DNA from: an uncultured Phascolarctobacterium sp.
GTDB lineage: Bacteria > Bacillota > Negativicutes > Acidaminococcales > Acidaminococcaceae
Direction: 5' to 3'
Length of the DNA: 22,496 bases
Assembly (NCBI GenBank): GCA_900554395.1
Contig: USHB01000004.1
Span: 1-22,496 of the forward strand
This document shows, piece by piece, positions 1 to 8,275 of this stretch. The notes below the pieces were generated by a model. That model did no database searches and was not told where the DNA came from. It saw nothing but the letters and a program-made list of their open reading frames with translations. Position numbers and translations under genes: made by a program. Position 1 is the first letter of the stretch. Each line of letters opens with the position of its first letter.

Positions 1-60
1 GCAAACGCCTGTCACGTCAATATCGGCGGTTGCCCTGCACACGGCAATGTGCTACAATAG
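1..60 (+). CDS. possible 3' end of an unidentified gene
   Basis: Frame 1 is open from the first base to a TAG at 58-60 and reads ANACHVNIGGCPAHGNVLQ. Two cysteines, a CP pair and several glycines give it a protein-like look, perhaps a metal-binding C-terminus. I do not recognise the family. The fragment is only 19 codons, so the open frame could be chance. If real, the gene ends about 30 bases before the SMR gene, and the promoter proposed for that gene lies inside its last codons. Confidence 0.3.
   Translation, partial: ANACHVNIGGCPAHGNVLQ
30..58 (+). promoter_or_regulatory. putative promoter of the SMR gene with a spacer dyad
   Basis: TTGCCC (30-35) and TACAAT (53-58) are separated by 17 bases, an acceptable sigma-A promoter. 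A 5-base inverted repeat TTGCC...GGCAA (30-34 and 43-47) lies over the -35 box and the spacer, where a local regulator could bind. The dyad is short and may be chance. Confidence 0.4.
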
Positions 61-92
61 CATTTACAAATAAATTAAAAGGAATGAATTAT

Positions 93-416
93 ATGGGTTA
101 TTTTTATCTTGCCTGCGCCATTGGTTTAGAACTTATAGGCACAACATGCCTTAAATATTCCGTCGGATTTACAAAACTACTTCCATCAATTGCAACACTT
201 ACAAGTTACGGCTTATGTTTTTATTTTTTCTCTAAATCACTGCTTTATCTGCATTTGAGCATAGCTTACGCAATATGGTGCGCAATAGGCATTGTTGCAG
301 CATCGCTTATTTCCGCTTTGATTTTTCATGAAGCGCTTTCGGCTGCTGGTTATTTAGGCATTGCATTGATAGTGGCAGGTGTTGTTATTTTAAATCTTTT
401 TGGCGCAGCACATTAA
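93..416 (+). CDS. SMR-family multidrug efflux protein (QacC/EmrE type)
   Basis: A 107-residue inner-membrane protein with four hydrophobic segments, the usual length for small multidrug resistance transporters. These work as antiparallel dimers that exchange protons for cationic drugs or quaternary ammonium compounds. The membrane-embedded glutamate is Glu13 (GLELIGTT). The family pattern continues with LKYSVGFTKLLPS, YAIWCAIGIV and a C-terminus LNLFGAAH, which resembles staphylococcal QacC/Smr more than the guanidinium exporters. I chose the ATG at 93 because AAAAGGA (77-83) lies 9 bases before it; the ATG at 84 would touch that site. The gene stands alone and ends at a bidirectional terminator. 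Substrate class is inferred from resemblance only. Confidence 0.88.
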   Translation: MGYFYLACAIGLELIGTTCLKYSVGFTKLLPSIATLTSYGLCFYFFSKSLLYLHLSIAYAIWCAIGIVAASLISALIFHEALSAAGYLGIALIVAGVVILNLFGAAH

Positions 417-434
417 AATTTTTACACAATATAC

Positions 435-475
435 AAAAAACGGTTTCAGGCATTATGCCCGAAACCGTTTTTATT
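435..475. terminator. bidirectional terminator between SMR gene and rnc
   Basis: Twelve-base arms AAAAACGGTTTC (436-447) and GAAACCGTTTTT (461-472), with further pairing GGCA/TGCC inside. A T-run on each strand lets it end both the SMR transcript (+) and the long fatty acid/rnc transcript (-). Confidence 0.9.
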
Positions 476-1182
476 TATTTTTTTAATTTTTCCAAAGCAC
501 TTTTAGCAGCATGCTGCTCAGCTTCTTTTTTACTGTGTCCTATACCTTTGCCTACAACTTTACCGGCAATCAGCACAACTGTTGTAAACGATTTGTTATG
601 TTCCGGTCCACTTGAATCAACAAGTTCATAAGCAATTTCAACATCGCCGTCTTTTTGTACAACTTCCTGCAAACGGGTTTTATAATCAGAATAAATACCA
701 TGTTCACAGATAAAATCAAGCTCAGTTTTCATCAGGCCAAGCAAAAATTTCTGCGCCGCCGGCAGTCCCTGGTCAATATAGTAAGCGCCTAAAACAGATT
801 CAAACGCATCGGCCAGAATGGATGCCCTCTCACGGCCGCCTGATAAATCTTCGCCTTTGCCAAGCCTTAAATACTTGCCCAGCGAAATTTTATGTGCATA
901 TTGCGCCAATGAATTTTCGCAGACAATATGGGCACGCAGTTTTGTAAGCTCACCCTCATTGAGTTTAGGAAAGTTTTTATACATATATGTGCTGACAATA
1001 ATACTCAGCACAGAATCTCCCAAAAATTCAATGCGTTCATTATGCACCGGCCGCGGCTGCTCTTTTGACTCATGAGCAAAAGAAGTATGCGTCAGCGCCG
1101 TATTTAAAAGGTCTAAATTATCCATGGTAATTCCGAGCTGCCTGCAAAATTCCAGCAGCTCTTCCTTACGCTTACTTTGCAT
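475..1182 (-). CDS. rnc: ribonuclease III
   Basis: A 235-residue double-strand-specific endoribonuclease that processes rRNA precursors and structured mRNA. The signature NERIEFLGD covers residues 48-56. The metal-binding acidic residues are visible as Asp56, Asp125 and Glu128 (ADAFESVLGA). A double-stranded RNA binding domain fills about residues 165-235 and ends in the usual alanine- and lysine-rich helix. Start chosen at the ATG at 1182, which has GGTGA 5 bases upstream; a GTG nine bases earlier lacks a binding site. It follows fabF by 18 bases and is the last gene of the fatty acid operon, an association also seen in Bacillus (acpP-rnc). Length and motifs are complete. Confidence 0.95.
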   Translation of the reverse strand: MQSKRKEELLEFCRQLGITMDNLDLLNTALTHTSFAHESKEQPRPVHNERIEFLGDSVLSIIVSTYMYKNFPKLNEGELTKLRAHIVCENSLAQYAHKISLGKYLRLGKGEDLSGGRERASILADAFESVLGAYYIDQGLPAAQKFLLGLMKTELDFICEHGIYSDYKTRLQEVVQKDGDVEIAYELVDSSGPEHNKSFTTVVLIAGKVVGKGIGHSKKEAEQHAAKSALEKLKK

Positions 1183-1200
1183 AGCAATCACCGTTTCTGC

Positions 1201-2448
1201 TTATGCCTGATATTTTTTAAGAAGAATGCAGGCATTATGGCCGCCGAAGCCAAAGTTGTTGGAAAGTGCAGCCCTTACTTCTGCTTTGCGTGCAACATTC
1301 GGAACATAGTCAAGGTCAAGGCCTTCTTCAAGATCGGGGTCTTCGTAGTTGATAGTCGGCGGAACAATACCGGTATCAATAGTCAGTGCAGTTGCAATAG
1401 CTTCAACACCGCCGGCAGCACCCAAGAGATGGCCGGTCATAGATTTGTTGGAGCTGATCATCATTTTATAGGCATGGTCGCCAAAGATTTTCTTAGCGGC
1501 AATGGTTTCGTTCAAATCGTTTCTATGGGTGGAAGTCCCATGTGCGTTGATATAGTCAACTTCATCCGGGCTGATGCCTGCGTCTTTAATAGCCAGTGCC
1601 ATACATTCAGCCGGCATTTCACCGCTCGGATCAGGAGCAGTGATATGGTAAGCATCGGCAGTCATGCCGTAGCCTGCAATTTCAGCATAGATATGTGCGC
1701 CGCGTTTCAGTGCATGTTCAAGTTCTTCCAGAACAAGCACGCCTGCGCCTTCGCCCATAACAAAGCCGTCGCGTTTTTTATCAAACGGGCAGGATGCTTT
1801 TTCGGGATGTTCATTATTGGTAGAAAGAGCTTTCATATTGCCGAAGCCAGCAACAGCAAGCGGATTAATAGCAGCTTCACTGCCGCCTGCCATCATAATG
1901 TCAGCATCGCCGTATTGGATAATTCTGAATGCTTCGCCAATGCAGTTAGTCCCGGTTGCGCAAGCGGTTACAATAGCCATGTTGGGGCCTTTGAAACCAA
2001 GAGTAATGGAAATCTGGCCTGCCGGCATATTAGGAATTTCCATAGGGATAAAGAACGGGCTGATTTTGGACGGGCCTTTTTCAGCAAATTTTAAAGTCTG
2101 TTCAAGGTAAGTATGCATGCCGCCAATGCCGCTGCCTACACAAACGCCTGCTCTTACAGGGTCAATAGTTTCAAGGTCAAGTTTTGCATCTTCCACTGCC
2201 ATTTTAGCTGCAGCTACTGCAAACTGGGTAACGCGGTCCATACGTTTGCCTTCTTTTTTATCGCCGAATTTGGAGAAATCAAAATCTTTAACTTCGCCGG
2301 CAATTTTAGTACCGTATTCGCTTGCGTCAAACTGGGTAATCAGGCCAACGCCAGATTTACCTGCAACAAGGTTATTCCAAAATTCTTCTTTGCCGATGCC
2401 GATAGGGGTAATGGCACCTACGCCGGTTATAACAACTCTTCTCTTCAA
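1201..2448 (-). CDS. fabF: beta-ketoacyl-ACP synthase II
   Basis: A 415-residue condensing enzyme that elongates acyl-ACP with malonyl-ACP in the cytosol. The thiolase-fold catalytic set is complete: Cys163 (TACATGTN), His303 (NAHGTST), Lys335 and His340 ([14 protein letters not shown]). Glycine-rich NFGFGGHN is near the C-terminus. The start is a TTG at 2448 preceded by GAGGTGA, giving [11 protein letters not shown], the normal family N-terminus. It follows fabK by 17 bases. FabH primes with acetyl-CoA and FabF does later rounds. No FabB or FabZ gene is in the window, so the dehydratase must be encoded elsewhere. Confidence 0.96.
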   Translation of the reverse strand: MKRRVVITGVGAITPIGIGKEEFWNNLVAGKSGVGLITQFDASEYGTKIAGEVKDFDFSKFGDKKEGKRMDRVTQFAVAAAKMAVEDAKLDLETIDPVRAGVCVGSGIGGMHTYLEQTLKFAEKGPSKISPFFIPMEIPNMPAGQISITLGFKGPNMAIVTACATGTNCIGEAFRIIQYGDADIMMAGGSEAAINPLAVAGFGNMKALSTNNEHPEKASCPFDKKRDGFVMGEGAGVLVLEELEHALKRGAHIYAEIAGYGMTADAYHITAPDPSGEMPAECMALAIKDAGISPDEVDYINAHGTSTHRNDLNETIAAKKIFGDHAYKMMISSNKSMTGHLLGAAGGVEAIATALTIDTGIVPPTINYEDPDLEEGLDLDYVPNVARKAEVRAALSNNFGFGGHNACILLKKYQA

Positions 2449-2465
2449 AACAAATCACCTCAAAA

Positions 2466-3419
2466 TTAAATTTTTTCTATATCTTCTTTCAGTCTTCTGA
2501 AAATTTCCTTAACAGGCAAAATCTCTTTGATTTTCCACATATTGGCACCGGTGAATACCAAACCAGTTTCAACGTCGCCCTGCTGAGCGCGGGTTAATGC
2601 CCTAATGATGCAGAAACTGCGCGAGCAGTGCTTCAAGCATGCATCGCAGGTTGTCGGCCTTGGCTGAGTGCCGTCAAGCACCTTCTGGGCAAACGGATTT
2701 AAAATTGCGCGCCCTTTATAGCCAACCGGGCTGTCAATCTGCACAACGTCTTCTTTAGTCATCTTCAGGTAAAATTCCTTCAAAGCCGGTGCGCCGTTAG
2801 ATTCTTCACTTGCTGCAAAACGGCTGCCCATCTGCACGCCGCTGGCGCCAAGTTTTAAAAGTTCAGCCACATCAGCGCCGCAAACAGCGCCGCCTGCTGC
2901 AATAACAGGAATGTTTACTGCTTTAAGAATCCCAGGCAAAATGGTTTTGATGGATTCCTGTGTTCCCAGATGGCCGCCTGCTTCCGTACCTTCAACAACA
3001 ATGGCTGCTGCACCGAGCTTTTCGGAAATTTTAGCCAGTTTTACAGAAGAAACGATAGGAACTACTGCTACATTGTAGGCGCGGCCGATGGCGAAAATAT
3101 CTCTTGAAAAACCGGCGCCGGCAACAAGCAAATCCACTTTTTCTTCAGCCGCTGTTGTAATAAGGTCGGCAAAAGCGCGTGCTGCCACCATAGCGTTAAT
3201 GCCAATCATACCCTTGCCTTCGCTGAGCTTTCTTGCAAGGCGTATTTCCTGGCGCAGTTCATCAAGTTCCAATCCGGACGCCGCCACAAGGCCAACGCCG
3301 CCTTCGCGAGCTACAGCACCGGCCAGCCGCGCAGTAGAAAGCCTGATTGCCATGCCACCCTGAAATATCGGCATTTCAGCTACTTTATCACCTATTTTAA
3401 GCACTGGTAATTTCAACAA
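2466..3419 (-). CDS. fabK: FabK-like FMN enoyl-ACP reductase / nitronate monooxygenase family protein
   Basis: A 317-residue flavin TIM-barrel protein. Between acpP and fabF it probably catalyses the last, enoyl-reducing step of each elongation round. Family marks include PIFQGGMA (residues 17-24), the EGTEAGGHLG loop with His150, AAGGAVCGADV (phosphate binding) and GVQMGSRF. Near the C-terminus is a cluster Cys258, Cys261, Cys265, Cys270 (CxxCxxxCxxxxC), which I do not expect in the well-studied streptococcal FabK. The start is one of two consecutive TTG codons (3419 or 3416); GGGGGA upstream gives 4 or 7 bases spacing, so 3416 may be the true start. Nitronate monooxygenases share the fold; the operon position favours FabK. 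The symbol is by context. Confidence 0.82.
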   Translation of the reverse strand: MLKLPVLKIGDKVAEMPIFQGGMAIRLSTARLAGAVAREGGVGLVAASGLELDELRQEIRLARKLSEGKGMIGINAMVAARAFADLITTAAEEKVDLLVAGAGFSRDIFAIGRAYNVAVVPIVSSVKLAKISEKLGAAAIVVEGTEAGGHLGTQESIKTILPGILKAVNIPVIAAGGAVCGADVAELLKLGASGVQMGSRFAASEESNGAPALKEFYLKMTKEDVVQIDSPVGYKGRAILNPFAQKVLDGTQPRPTTCDACLKHCSRSFCIIRALTRAQQGDVETGLVFTGANMWKIKEILPVKEIFRRLKEDIEKI

Positions 3420-3457
3420 ATATCCCCCATTTCTGGTTAAGATGCTACTTTAAAATT

Positions 3458-3483
3458 GGCAGGGAGGCAAAATGCCCCCCGCC
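3458..3483 (-). terminator. GC-rich hairpin between acpP and fabK (attenuator or mRNA stabiliser)
   Basis: On the minus strand GGCGGGGGGC pairs with GCCTCCCTGCC around a short AT loop, about nine pairs with two G-T wobbles. Only AATTTT follows rather than a full T-run, so it would terminate partially at best. It sits 14 bases after the acpP stop codon. Partial termination or a 3' stabilising stem would raise acpP mRNA above the downstream fabK-fabF-rnc message. Confidence 0.6.
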
Positions 3484-3497
3484 AAACTGCGGATAAA

Positions 3498-3734
<237 letters not shown>

Positions 3735-3768
3735 TCACCTCCTTCCAAGGTAATTTGATAATACATTA

Positions 3769-4512
3769 TTACATTACCATACCGCCGTCAACATGTAAAG
3801 TCTGGCCGGTTATATAAGCAGCATTATCGCTAACAAGGAATAATACCGCTTTGGCAATATCCTCAGGCTCACCCAGGCGGGCAAGCGGAATAGAAGCTTC
3901 CATGGCAGCTACAACTTTTTCGGAAAGAACGCTGGTCATATCGGTTTTAATAAAGCCCGGAGTAACAGCATTTACGCGGATTCCGCGTGCAGCCATTTCT
4001 TTGGCAACGCTGCGGGTAAAGCCCAAAATACCGGCTTTGGCAGCCGCATAGTTAGCCTGGCCTGCGTTACCCATCAATGCAACAACGGAACTGATATTTA
4101 CAATGCTGCCGCTGCGCTGTTTGGCCATGTATTTAACAGCAGCTTTGGTGCAGTTAAATACGCCTTTCAGGTTAGTGTTCAAAACTGCATCCCAGTCTTC
4201 TTCTTTCATGCGCATAAGCAGAGTATCACGGGTAATGCCTGCGTTATTTACAAGAATATCAATATGGCCAAGTTCTTTAACAACTTTGTCTACCATTTCT
4301 GCGCAGACATCAGTTTGAGAAACATCGCCCTGGACAAGAATTGCTCTTCTGCCCATTTTTTCAATTTCAGCAGCAACTGCTTCAGCGGCTGCGGTGCTGC
4401 CTGCAAAGTTAACAGCAATATCAGCGCCGTTTTCAGCAAGCATCAGTGCAACAGCTTTGCCAATGCCGCGCGATGCGCCGGTAACTAAAGCAACTTTACC
4501 TTCTAACTGCAT
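3769..4512 (-). CDS. fabG: 3-oxoacyl-ACP reductase
   Basis: A 247-residue NADPH-dependent short-chain dehydrogenase that reduces beta-ketoacyl-ACP. The cofactor motif TGASRGIG is at 11-18, NNAG at 89-92, and the catalytic triad Ser142, Tyr155, Lys159 (YAAAK) is intact. A longer reading upstream is possible, but the ATG at 4512 gives the canonical MQLEGKVALVTGASRG and has AGGAGGT 8 bases before it. Its start is one base after the fabD stop codon and its ribosome-binding site lies inside fabD, so translation is probably coupled. Confidence 0.97.
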   Translation of the reverse strand: MQLEGKVALVTGASRGIGKAVALMLAENGADIAVNFAGSTAAAEAVAAEIEKMGRRAILVQGDVSQTDVCAEMVDKVVKELGHIDILVNNAGITRDTLLMRMKEEDWDAVLNTNLKGVFNCTKAAVKYMAKQRSGSIVNISSVVALMGNAGQANYAAAKAGILGFTRSVAKEMAARGIRVNAVTPGFIKTDMTSVLSEKVVAAMEASIPLARLGEPEDIAKAVLFLVSDNAAYITGQTLHVDGGMVM

Positions 4513-4513
4513 T

Positions 4514-5461
4514 TTAACGTACCTCCTGGAAATGAGCAAGTGTTTTTGCAAGGCTTGCTTCGTCTTCTACGTTTAAAGAAGTTACGCTCTTATCAATTTT
4601 TTTGTTGAAACCGCACAAAACTTTGCCCGGGCCAACTTCAACAAAAGTATCAACGCCGCCTGCAATCATTTTTCTTACGCCGGTTTCCCAAAGAACAGGC
4701 ATAGCTGCCTGGCGGATTAAGGATTGTTTAATTTCTTCGCCTTTGGTTTCTTCTTCGGCATTCACATTAGCCATAACGGGAATTTTGGCATCATGGAAAG
4801 TAATGGTTTTGAATACTTCTGCCAAACGGTCGGAAGCGGGCTGAAGAAGAGTGCTGTGGAACGGAGCGCTTACCGGCAGCAGCACAGCGCGTTTTGCGCC
4901 GGCTTCTTTTAATGCAACCAGAGCTTTGTCAACAGCGCCTACGGCACCGGCAATTACTACCTGGCCGGGGCAGTTAAAGTTTACTGCCTGCACTGCTTCA
5001 CCGCATTCAGCTTCGATACCGCGGCAAATTTCAACGATTTTATCACTGTCCATGCCAAGCACAGCAGCCATGCTGCCTTCGCCGACAGGAACTGCTTCCT
5101 GCATGAACTGGCCTCTTTTGCGTACAATGCGTACAGCATCAGCAAAATCAAGTGCTTCTGCCTGTACCAGTGCGGAATATTCGCCAAGGCTGTGGCCTGC
5201 TGCAATATCACAGGTAATGCCGTTTTCGGCAAGCACTCTTGCGCAGGCAACGCTGGCAGTTAAAATAGCCGGCTGAGTGTTGAAGGTTAAGCGAAGCTGG
5301 TCTTCCGGGCCTTCAAAGCAGAGTTTGCTGATAGAAAAACCAAGCGCCTCATCGGCTTCTTCAAAAGTCCTGCGTGCGCAGGCATAATTGTCATACAAAT
5401 CTTTGCACATGCCAACACTCTGAGAGCCCTGGCCGGGGAAAATAAATGCTACTTTACTCAT
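4514..5461 (-). CDS. fabD: malonyl-CoA:ACP transacylase
   Basis: A 315-residue enzyme that moves malonyl groups from CoA to ACP. GQGSQ (10-14), the nucleophile Ser91 in GHSLGEYSAL, Arg116 and His202 (APFHSTLLQPA) are all in place. Two ATGs lie close together (5467 and 5461); I prefer 5461 because GAGAGG then has 8 bases spacing and the protein begins MSKVAFIFPGQGSQ as usual. It follows fabH by 23 bases and overlaps the fabG ribosome-binding site. Confidence 0.96.
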   Translation of the reverse strand: MSKVAFIFPGQGSQSVGMCKDLYDNYACARRTFEEADEALGFSISKLCFEGPEDQLRLTFNTQPAILTASVACARVLAENGITCDIAAGHSLGEYSALVQAEALDFADAVRIVRKRGQFMQEAVPVGEGSMAAVLGMDSDKIVEICRGIEAECGEAVQAVNFNCPGQVVIAGAVGAVDKALVALKEAGAKRAVLLPVSAPFHSTLLQPASDRLAEVFKTITFHDAKIPVMANVNAEEETKGEEIKQSLIRQAAMPVLWETGVRKMIAGGVDTFVEVGPGKVLCGFNKKIDKSVTSLNVEDEASLAKTLAHFQEVR

Positions 5462-5484
5462 TAACATAGCCTCTCTTTCGCCTA

Positions 5485-6486
5485 TTATTTGCTCCATTTA
5501 AGTACAATACTGCCCCAGGTAAGGCCTGCACCGAAAGCAACAAGCAGTAAGTTGTCGCCTTTTTTCATAGCGTGCTGGTCCTGCATTTCCGTTAAAGCAA
5601 TAGGAATGCATGCTGCGGAAGTATTACTGTATTTATCAATGTTTACCCAAACTTTTTCCATCGGCATTTTAAAATGTTTAGCCGCGGATTGAATAATGCG
5701 GATATTTGCCTGATGCGGAACAAGCATATCAATATCTTCATTGGTCATGCCTGCCTGCTCAAGAGATTTTTTTGCGGTTTTACCCATTGCTTTAACAGCA
5801 AATTTAAATACTTCGTTGCCGTTCATATGTACGGTATGTTCTTTATTATCAACGGTTTCATGGCTGGCCGGTCTGCGGCTGCCGCCTGCCGGCTGATACA
5901 GATGTACGCTGCCTGCGCCGTCGCTGCCAAGGTCAATGCCAAGAATGCCGTAGCCTTCTTCAACTTCGCCCAGAACCGCTGCGCCCGCACCGTCGCCAAA
6001 CAATACGCAGGTATTGCGGTCTTCCCAGTTAAGAATGCGGGAAAGGGTTTCAGCACCGATTACCAGTGCTTTTTTGTAAAGCCCGCTGGCAATCATCTGC
6101 GAAGCTACGCTTACGCCATAAACAAAGCCTGTGCAGCCTGCGGAAAGGTCAAACGCTGCTGCGTGCGGTGCCCACAATCTGTCCTGCACAAGGCAGGCAG
6201 TAGAAGGATATACGCCGTAATCCGGCGTAGCCGTTGCCACAATAATAAGGTCAATATCGGCAGGAGCAACGCCTGCATCTTCCAGCGCGCGCCTTGCTGC
6301 AATCAGCGCCATATCGCTTGTAGCCTGTTCAGGTGCTGCAATGTGGCGGGTCCTGATGCCTGTGCGCTGCACAATCCATTCATCAGTAGTATCAACCATT
6401 TTTTCCAGGTCATGGTTAGTTAAAACCTTGCTTGGAAGGTAACTACCCACACCCAAAATACCTACTTGTTTTACAGCTTTAGTCAT
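5485..6486 (-). CDS. fabH: beta-ketoacyl-ACP synthase III
   Basis: A 333-residue initiating condensing enzyme that joins an acyl-CoA primer to malonyl-ACP. The Cys118-His258-Asn288 triad is present in SAGCTGF, VPHQANIRI and NTSAACIPIAL. The N-terminal TTDEWIVQRTGIRTRHI is the CoA-binding signature. ATG at 6486 has GAGGA 7 bases upstream. It lies 18 bases after plsX. Primer choice (acetyl versus branched acyl-CoA) cannot be read from the sequence by eye. Confidence 0.97.
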   Translation of the reverse strand: MTKAVKQVGILGVGSYLPSKVLTNHDLEKMVDTTDEWIVQRTGIRTRHIAAPEQATSDMALIAARRALEDAGVAPADIDLIIVATATPDYGVYPSTACLVQDRLWAPHAAAFDLSAGCTGFVYGVSVASQMIASGLYKKALVIGAETLSRILNWEDRNTCVLFGDGAGAAVLGEVEEGYGILGIDLGSDGAGSVHLYQPAGGSRRPASHETVDNKEHTVHMNGNEVFKFAVKAMGKTAKKSLEQAGMTNEDIDMLVPHQANIRIIQSAAKHFKMPMEKVWVNIDKYSNTSAACIPIALTEMQDQHAMKKGDNLLLVAFGAGLTWGSIVLKWSK

Positions 6487-6504
6487 GTATATATCCTCGT
6501 TTCT

Positions 6505-7512
6505 TTATTCTTCTTCGTCTTTAATTACGACTTCTGCAATATGTTTTACAACATCACGTTCTGCAAAGTTAATTGCCACTCTGATGGCACTGGTAATGGA
6601 TTTTGCCTTGCTGTTGCCGTGGCAGATGATAAACGGAGCCTTAACGCCCAAAAGCAATGCGCCGCCGTATTCAGCGACATCGGCACGTTTTTTCAGCGCC
6701 TTAAGCACCGGCAGCAAAAGGAAGCCGCCCAGTTTGGCACGCCAGCCGCCCTGCAAAATGGCATCTTTAACTACTACCATTATAGCACTTGCAAGCCCTT
6801 CTGCAAACTTTAATACAACATTGCCTACAAAACCGTCGCATACAACAACGTCTACCGTGCCTTTGTTAATGTCGCGGCCTTCAACATTGCCGATAAAGTT
6901 AATGTGTTTTTCCTTTTTCAGCAGCGGATAAGTTGCCAGCGCCTGTTCGTTGCCTTTTGTTTCTTCTTCGCCGATGTTCAAAAGCCCTACGCGCGGCTTT
7001 TCCATATCAAACATCAGCTCTGCGTAAACACTGCCCATCAGCGCGCTTTGCACCATATGTTCAGGTTTGGCATCAACTTTGGCGCCGCTGTCCAAAAGCA
7101 CCGTCGTGCCGGTAAGGTTCGGTATCGGTGTTGCAATCGCAGGACGTTCAATGCCTTTAATGCGTCCTAAGTAAAACAGTGCTGCCGCTACTGCCGCGCC
7201 GGTGCTACCGGATGATACCAGCGCATCACATTTTTTCTCACGCAGAAGGCGCGTTGCCACAACAATAGACGAATTCTTTTTCGTTTTTACAGCAATGGAA
7301 GGATGCTCGTCCATCCTTACAACTTCCGTTGCTTCGCAAATGCTCAGCTTAGGATTGTTGTCTGCTTTATATTCGTGCAGCAGGTTTTTAATTACTTCAG
7401 GGTCGCCTACCAGCACAATTTCACAATCATATTCTTTTACAGCCTGTACCGCTCCAAGCACAAGTTCTTTCGGGCCATAGTCCGTTCCCATTACATCAAG
7501 CGCGATTTTCAT
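6505..7512 (-). CDS. plsX: phosphate acyltransferase PlsX
   Basis: A 335-residue peripheral membrane enzyme that converts acyl-ACP to acyl-phosphate, feeding PlsY/PlsC phospholipid synthesis. MKIALDVMGTDYGP at the N-terminus and LDSGAKVDAKPEHMVQSALMGSVYAE in the middle are family signatures, and the C-terminal GGALLLGVKAPFIICHG is typical. A longer in-frame start exists, but the ATG at 7512 fits the family and has AAAGGA 9 bases upstream. It begins inside the last codons of fapR (17-base overlap), so repressor and first enzyme are translationally linked. Confidence 0.96.
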   Translation of the reverse strand: MKIALDVMGTDYGPKELVLGAVQAVKEYDCEIVLVGDPEVIKNLLHEYKADNNPKLSICEATEVVRMDEHPSIAVKTKKNSSIVVATRLLREKKCDALVSSGSTGAAVAAALFYLGRIKGIERPAIATPIPNLTGTTVLLDSGAKVDAKPEHMVQSALMGSVYAELMFDMEKPRVGLLNIGEEETKGNEQALATYPLLKKEKHINFIGNVEGRDINKGTVDVVVCDGFVGNVVLKFAEGLASAIMVVVKDAILQGGWRAKLGGFLLLPVLKALKKRADVAEYGGALLLGVKAPFIICHGNSKAKSITSAIRVAINFAERDVVKHIAEVVIKDEEE

Positions 7513-8083
7513 ATGCCTGTGTCCTTTCGTCCGGGCAGGGTACAATAATAAATTTCGCCCGGAAAACTTCCTCATTGTTATTTCTTATTTTAACCCAAAT
7601 TATATATTTATTAAACTCCCTGCGTATAACTTCAGCCTTAGCCACTAAAGTTGCACCGGCATAAACGGGAACTTTGTATTTTACATTGCCCACGCCAGTC
7701 AACGCCGCTTCGGCATCAACCACCGCCAGCGCCAGGGTATTTGCCATGGCAAACATGTAATAGCCTCTTGCCACGCCTGTTTTTTCAAGCACCATATCAG
7801 GAGTTATCTTCATCATGGAAATGCCGGAAGTGTTGAGTTCAAGGTCAATCAGTTCTCCGACTATATCCTTTTTGTCGATAGCCTTTAATTTTACCTGCGC
7901 GTTTTCAGCCATTTGCCTTGTGCGTTCGCGCAGTTCCGGAATGTTAAGGCTCAGCCTGTCCAGGCGGATAGTCTGTATGCTGACCGCAAGGTTTTTGGCA
8001 AGCTGCTCATCCGTTAAAAAAGGGTTTTTGTGCAGCATTTTCATCAAGCGCTCATGCCGTATTACTTTTTTAGCAGAATTCAT
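7496..8083 (-). CDS. fapR: FapR-type fatty acid biosynthesis repressor
   Basis: A 195-residue regulator with a DeoR-like helix-turn-helix (about residues 22-46, LTDEQLAKNLAVSIQTIRLDR) joined by an amphipathic linker to a hotdog-fold effector domain (about 72-183). In Bacillus the hotdog domain binds malonyl-CoA, which releases the protein from DNA. Arg106 and Asn115 (ARGYYMFAMANTLA) fall where I recall ligand-pocket residues of the Bacillus protein. AAGGTGA lies 4 bases before the ATG at 8083. It is the first gene of the fab operon and a likely autoregulator through the box upstream. Length matches the family. Confidence 0.92.
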   Translation of the reverse strand: MNSAKKVIRHERLMKMLHKNPFLTDEQLAKNLAVSIQTIRLDRLSLNIPELRERTRQMAENAQVKLKAIDKKDIVGELIDLELNTSGISMMKITPDMVLEKTGVARGYYMFAMANTLALAVVDAEAALTGVGNVKYKVPVYAGATLVAKAEVIRREFNKYIIWVKIRNNNEEVFRAKFIIVPCPDERTQAYENRA

Positions 8084-8097
8084 AACATCACCTTATT

Positions 8098-8115
8098 TTA
8101 ATACCTACTCCTAAT
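8098..8115. promoter_or_regulatory. FapR-like operator in the fapR leader
   Basis: TTAATACCTACTCCTAAT on the plus strand resembles the FapR box as I remember it from Bacillus (TTAGTACCTagTCTTAAT-like). It lies just downstream of the predicted transcription start (about 8119), between promoter and fapR, which is where a repressor would block RNA polymerase. The match is from memory, not from a motif search. Confidence 0.6.
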
Positions 8116-8125
8116 ATCTGGATTT

Positions 8126-8154
8126 ATTATAATAGCGCACAATAAAAATTGCAA
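8126..8154 (-). promoter_or_regulatory. sigma-A promoter of the fapR-fab-rnc operon
   Basis: On the minus strand TTGCAA (8154-8149) and a perfect TATAAT (8131-8126) are 17 bases apart, predicting a start near 8119. It lies between the rpmF terminators and fapR, so the fab operon is transcribed independently of rpmF. Confidence 0.8.
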
Positions 8155-8194
8155 GCAAAATTTAATATTAAAACTTTTTCTACAAAAATTTCAC

Positions 8195-8222
8195 AAAAAA
8201 AGAGGCCTCAAAGGCCTCTTTA
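8195..8222. terminator. second of tandem terminators after rpmF
   Basis: Nine-base arms AAAGAGGCC (8199-8207) and GGCCTCTTT (8213-8221) around TCAAA. On the minus strand it is followed by seven Ts. It backs up the terminator at 8245-8270 and insulates the fab operon from rpmF transcription. Confidence 0.88.
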
Positions 8223-8240
8223 AAATTTTGCCGGAAAAGC

Positions 8241-8275
8241 AAAAACCCCTAAGCCAATGGCTTAAGGGGTAATTT
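8241..8275 (-). terminator. terminator immediately after rpmF
   Basis: On the minus strand ACCCCTTAAGCC and GGCTTAGGGGT pair around ATT with one bulged base, followed by a T-run. It begins six bases after the rpmF stop codon. Confidence 0.88.

Noticed and set aside
1177..2094. 305-codon open frame on the plus strand opposite fabF
   Set aside because: It lies wholly antisense to rnc/fabF, which have complete catalytic motifs. Its translation shows low-complexity His/Phe/Cys-rich sequence typical of an antisense shadow, with no ribosome-binding site.
5674..6423. 249-codon open frame on the plus strand opposite fabH
   Set aside because: Antisense to an intact fabH. Its composition is unlike the other proteins here and it has no promoter or ribosome-binding site.
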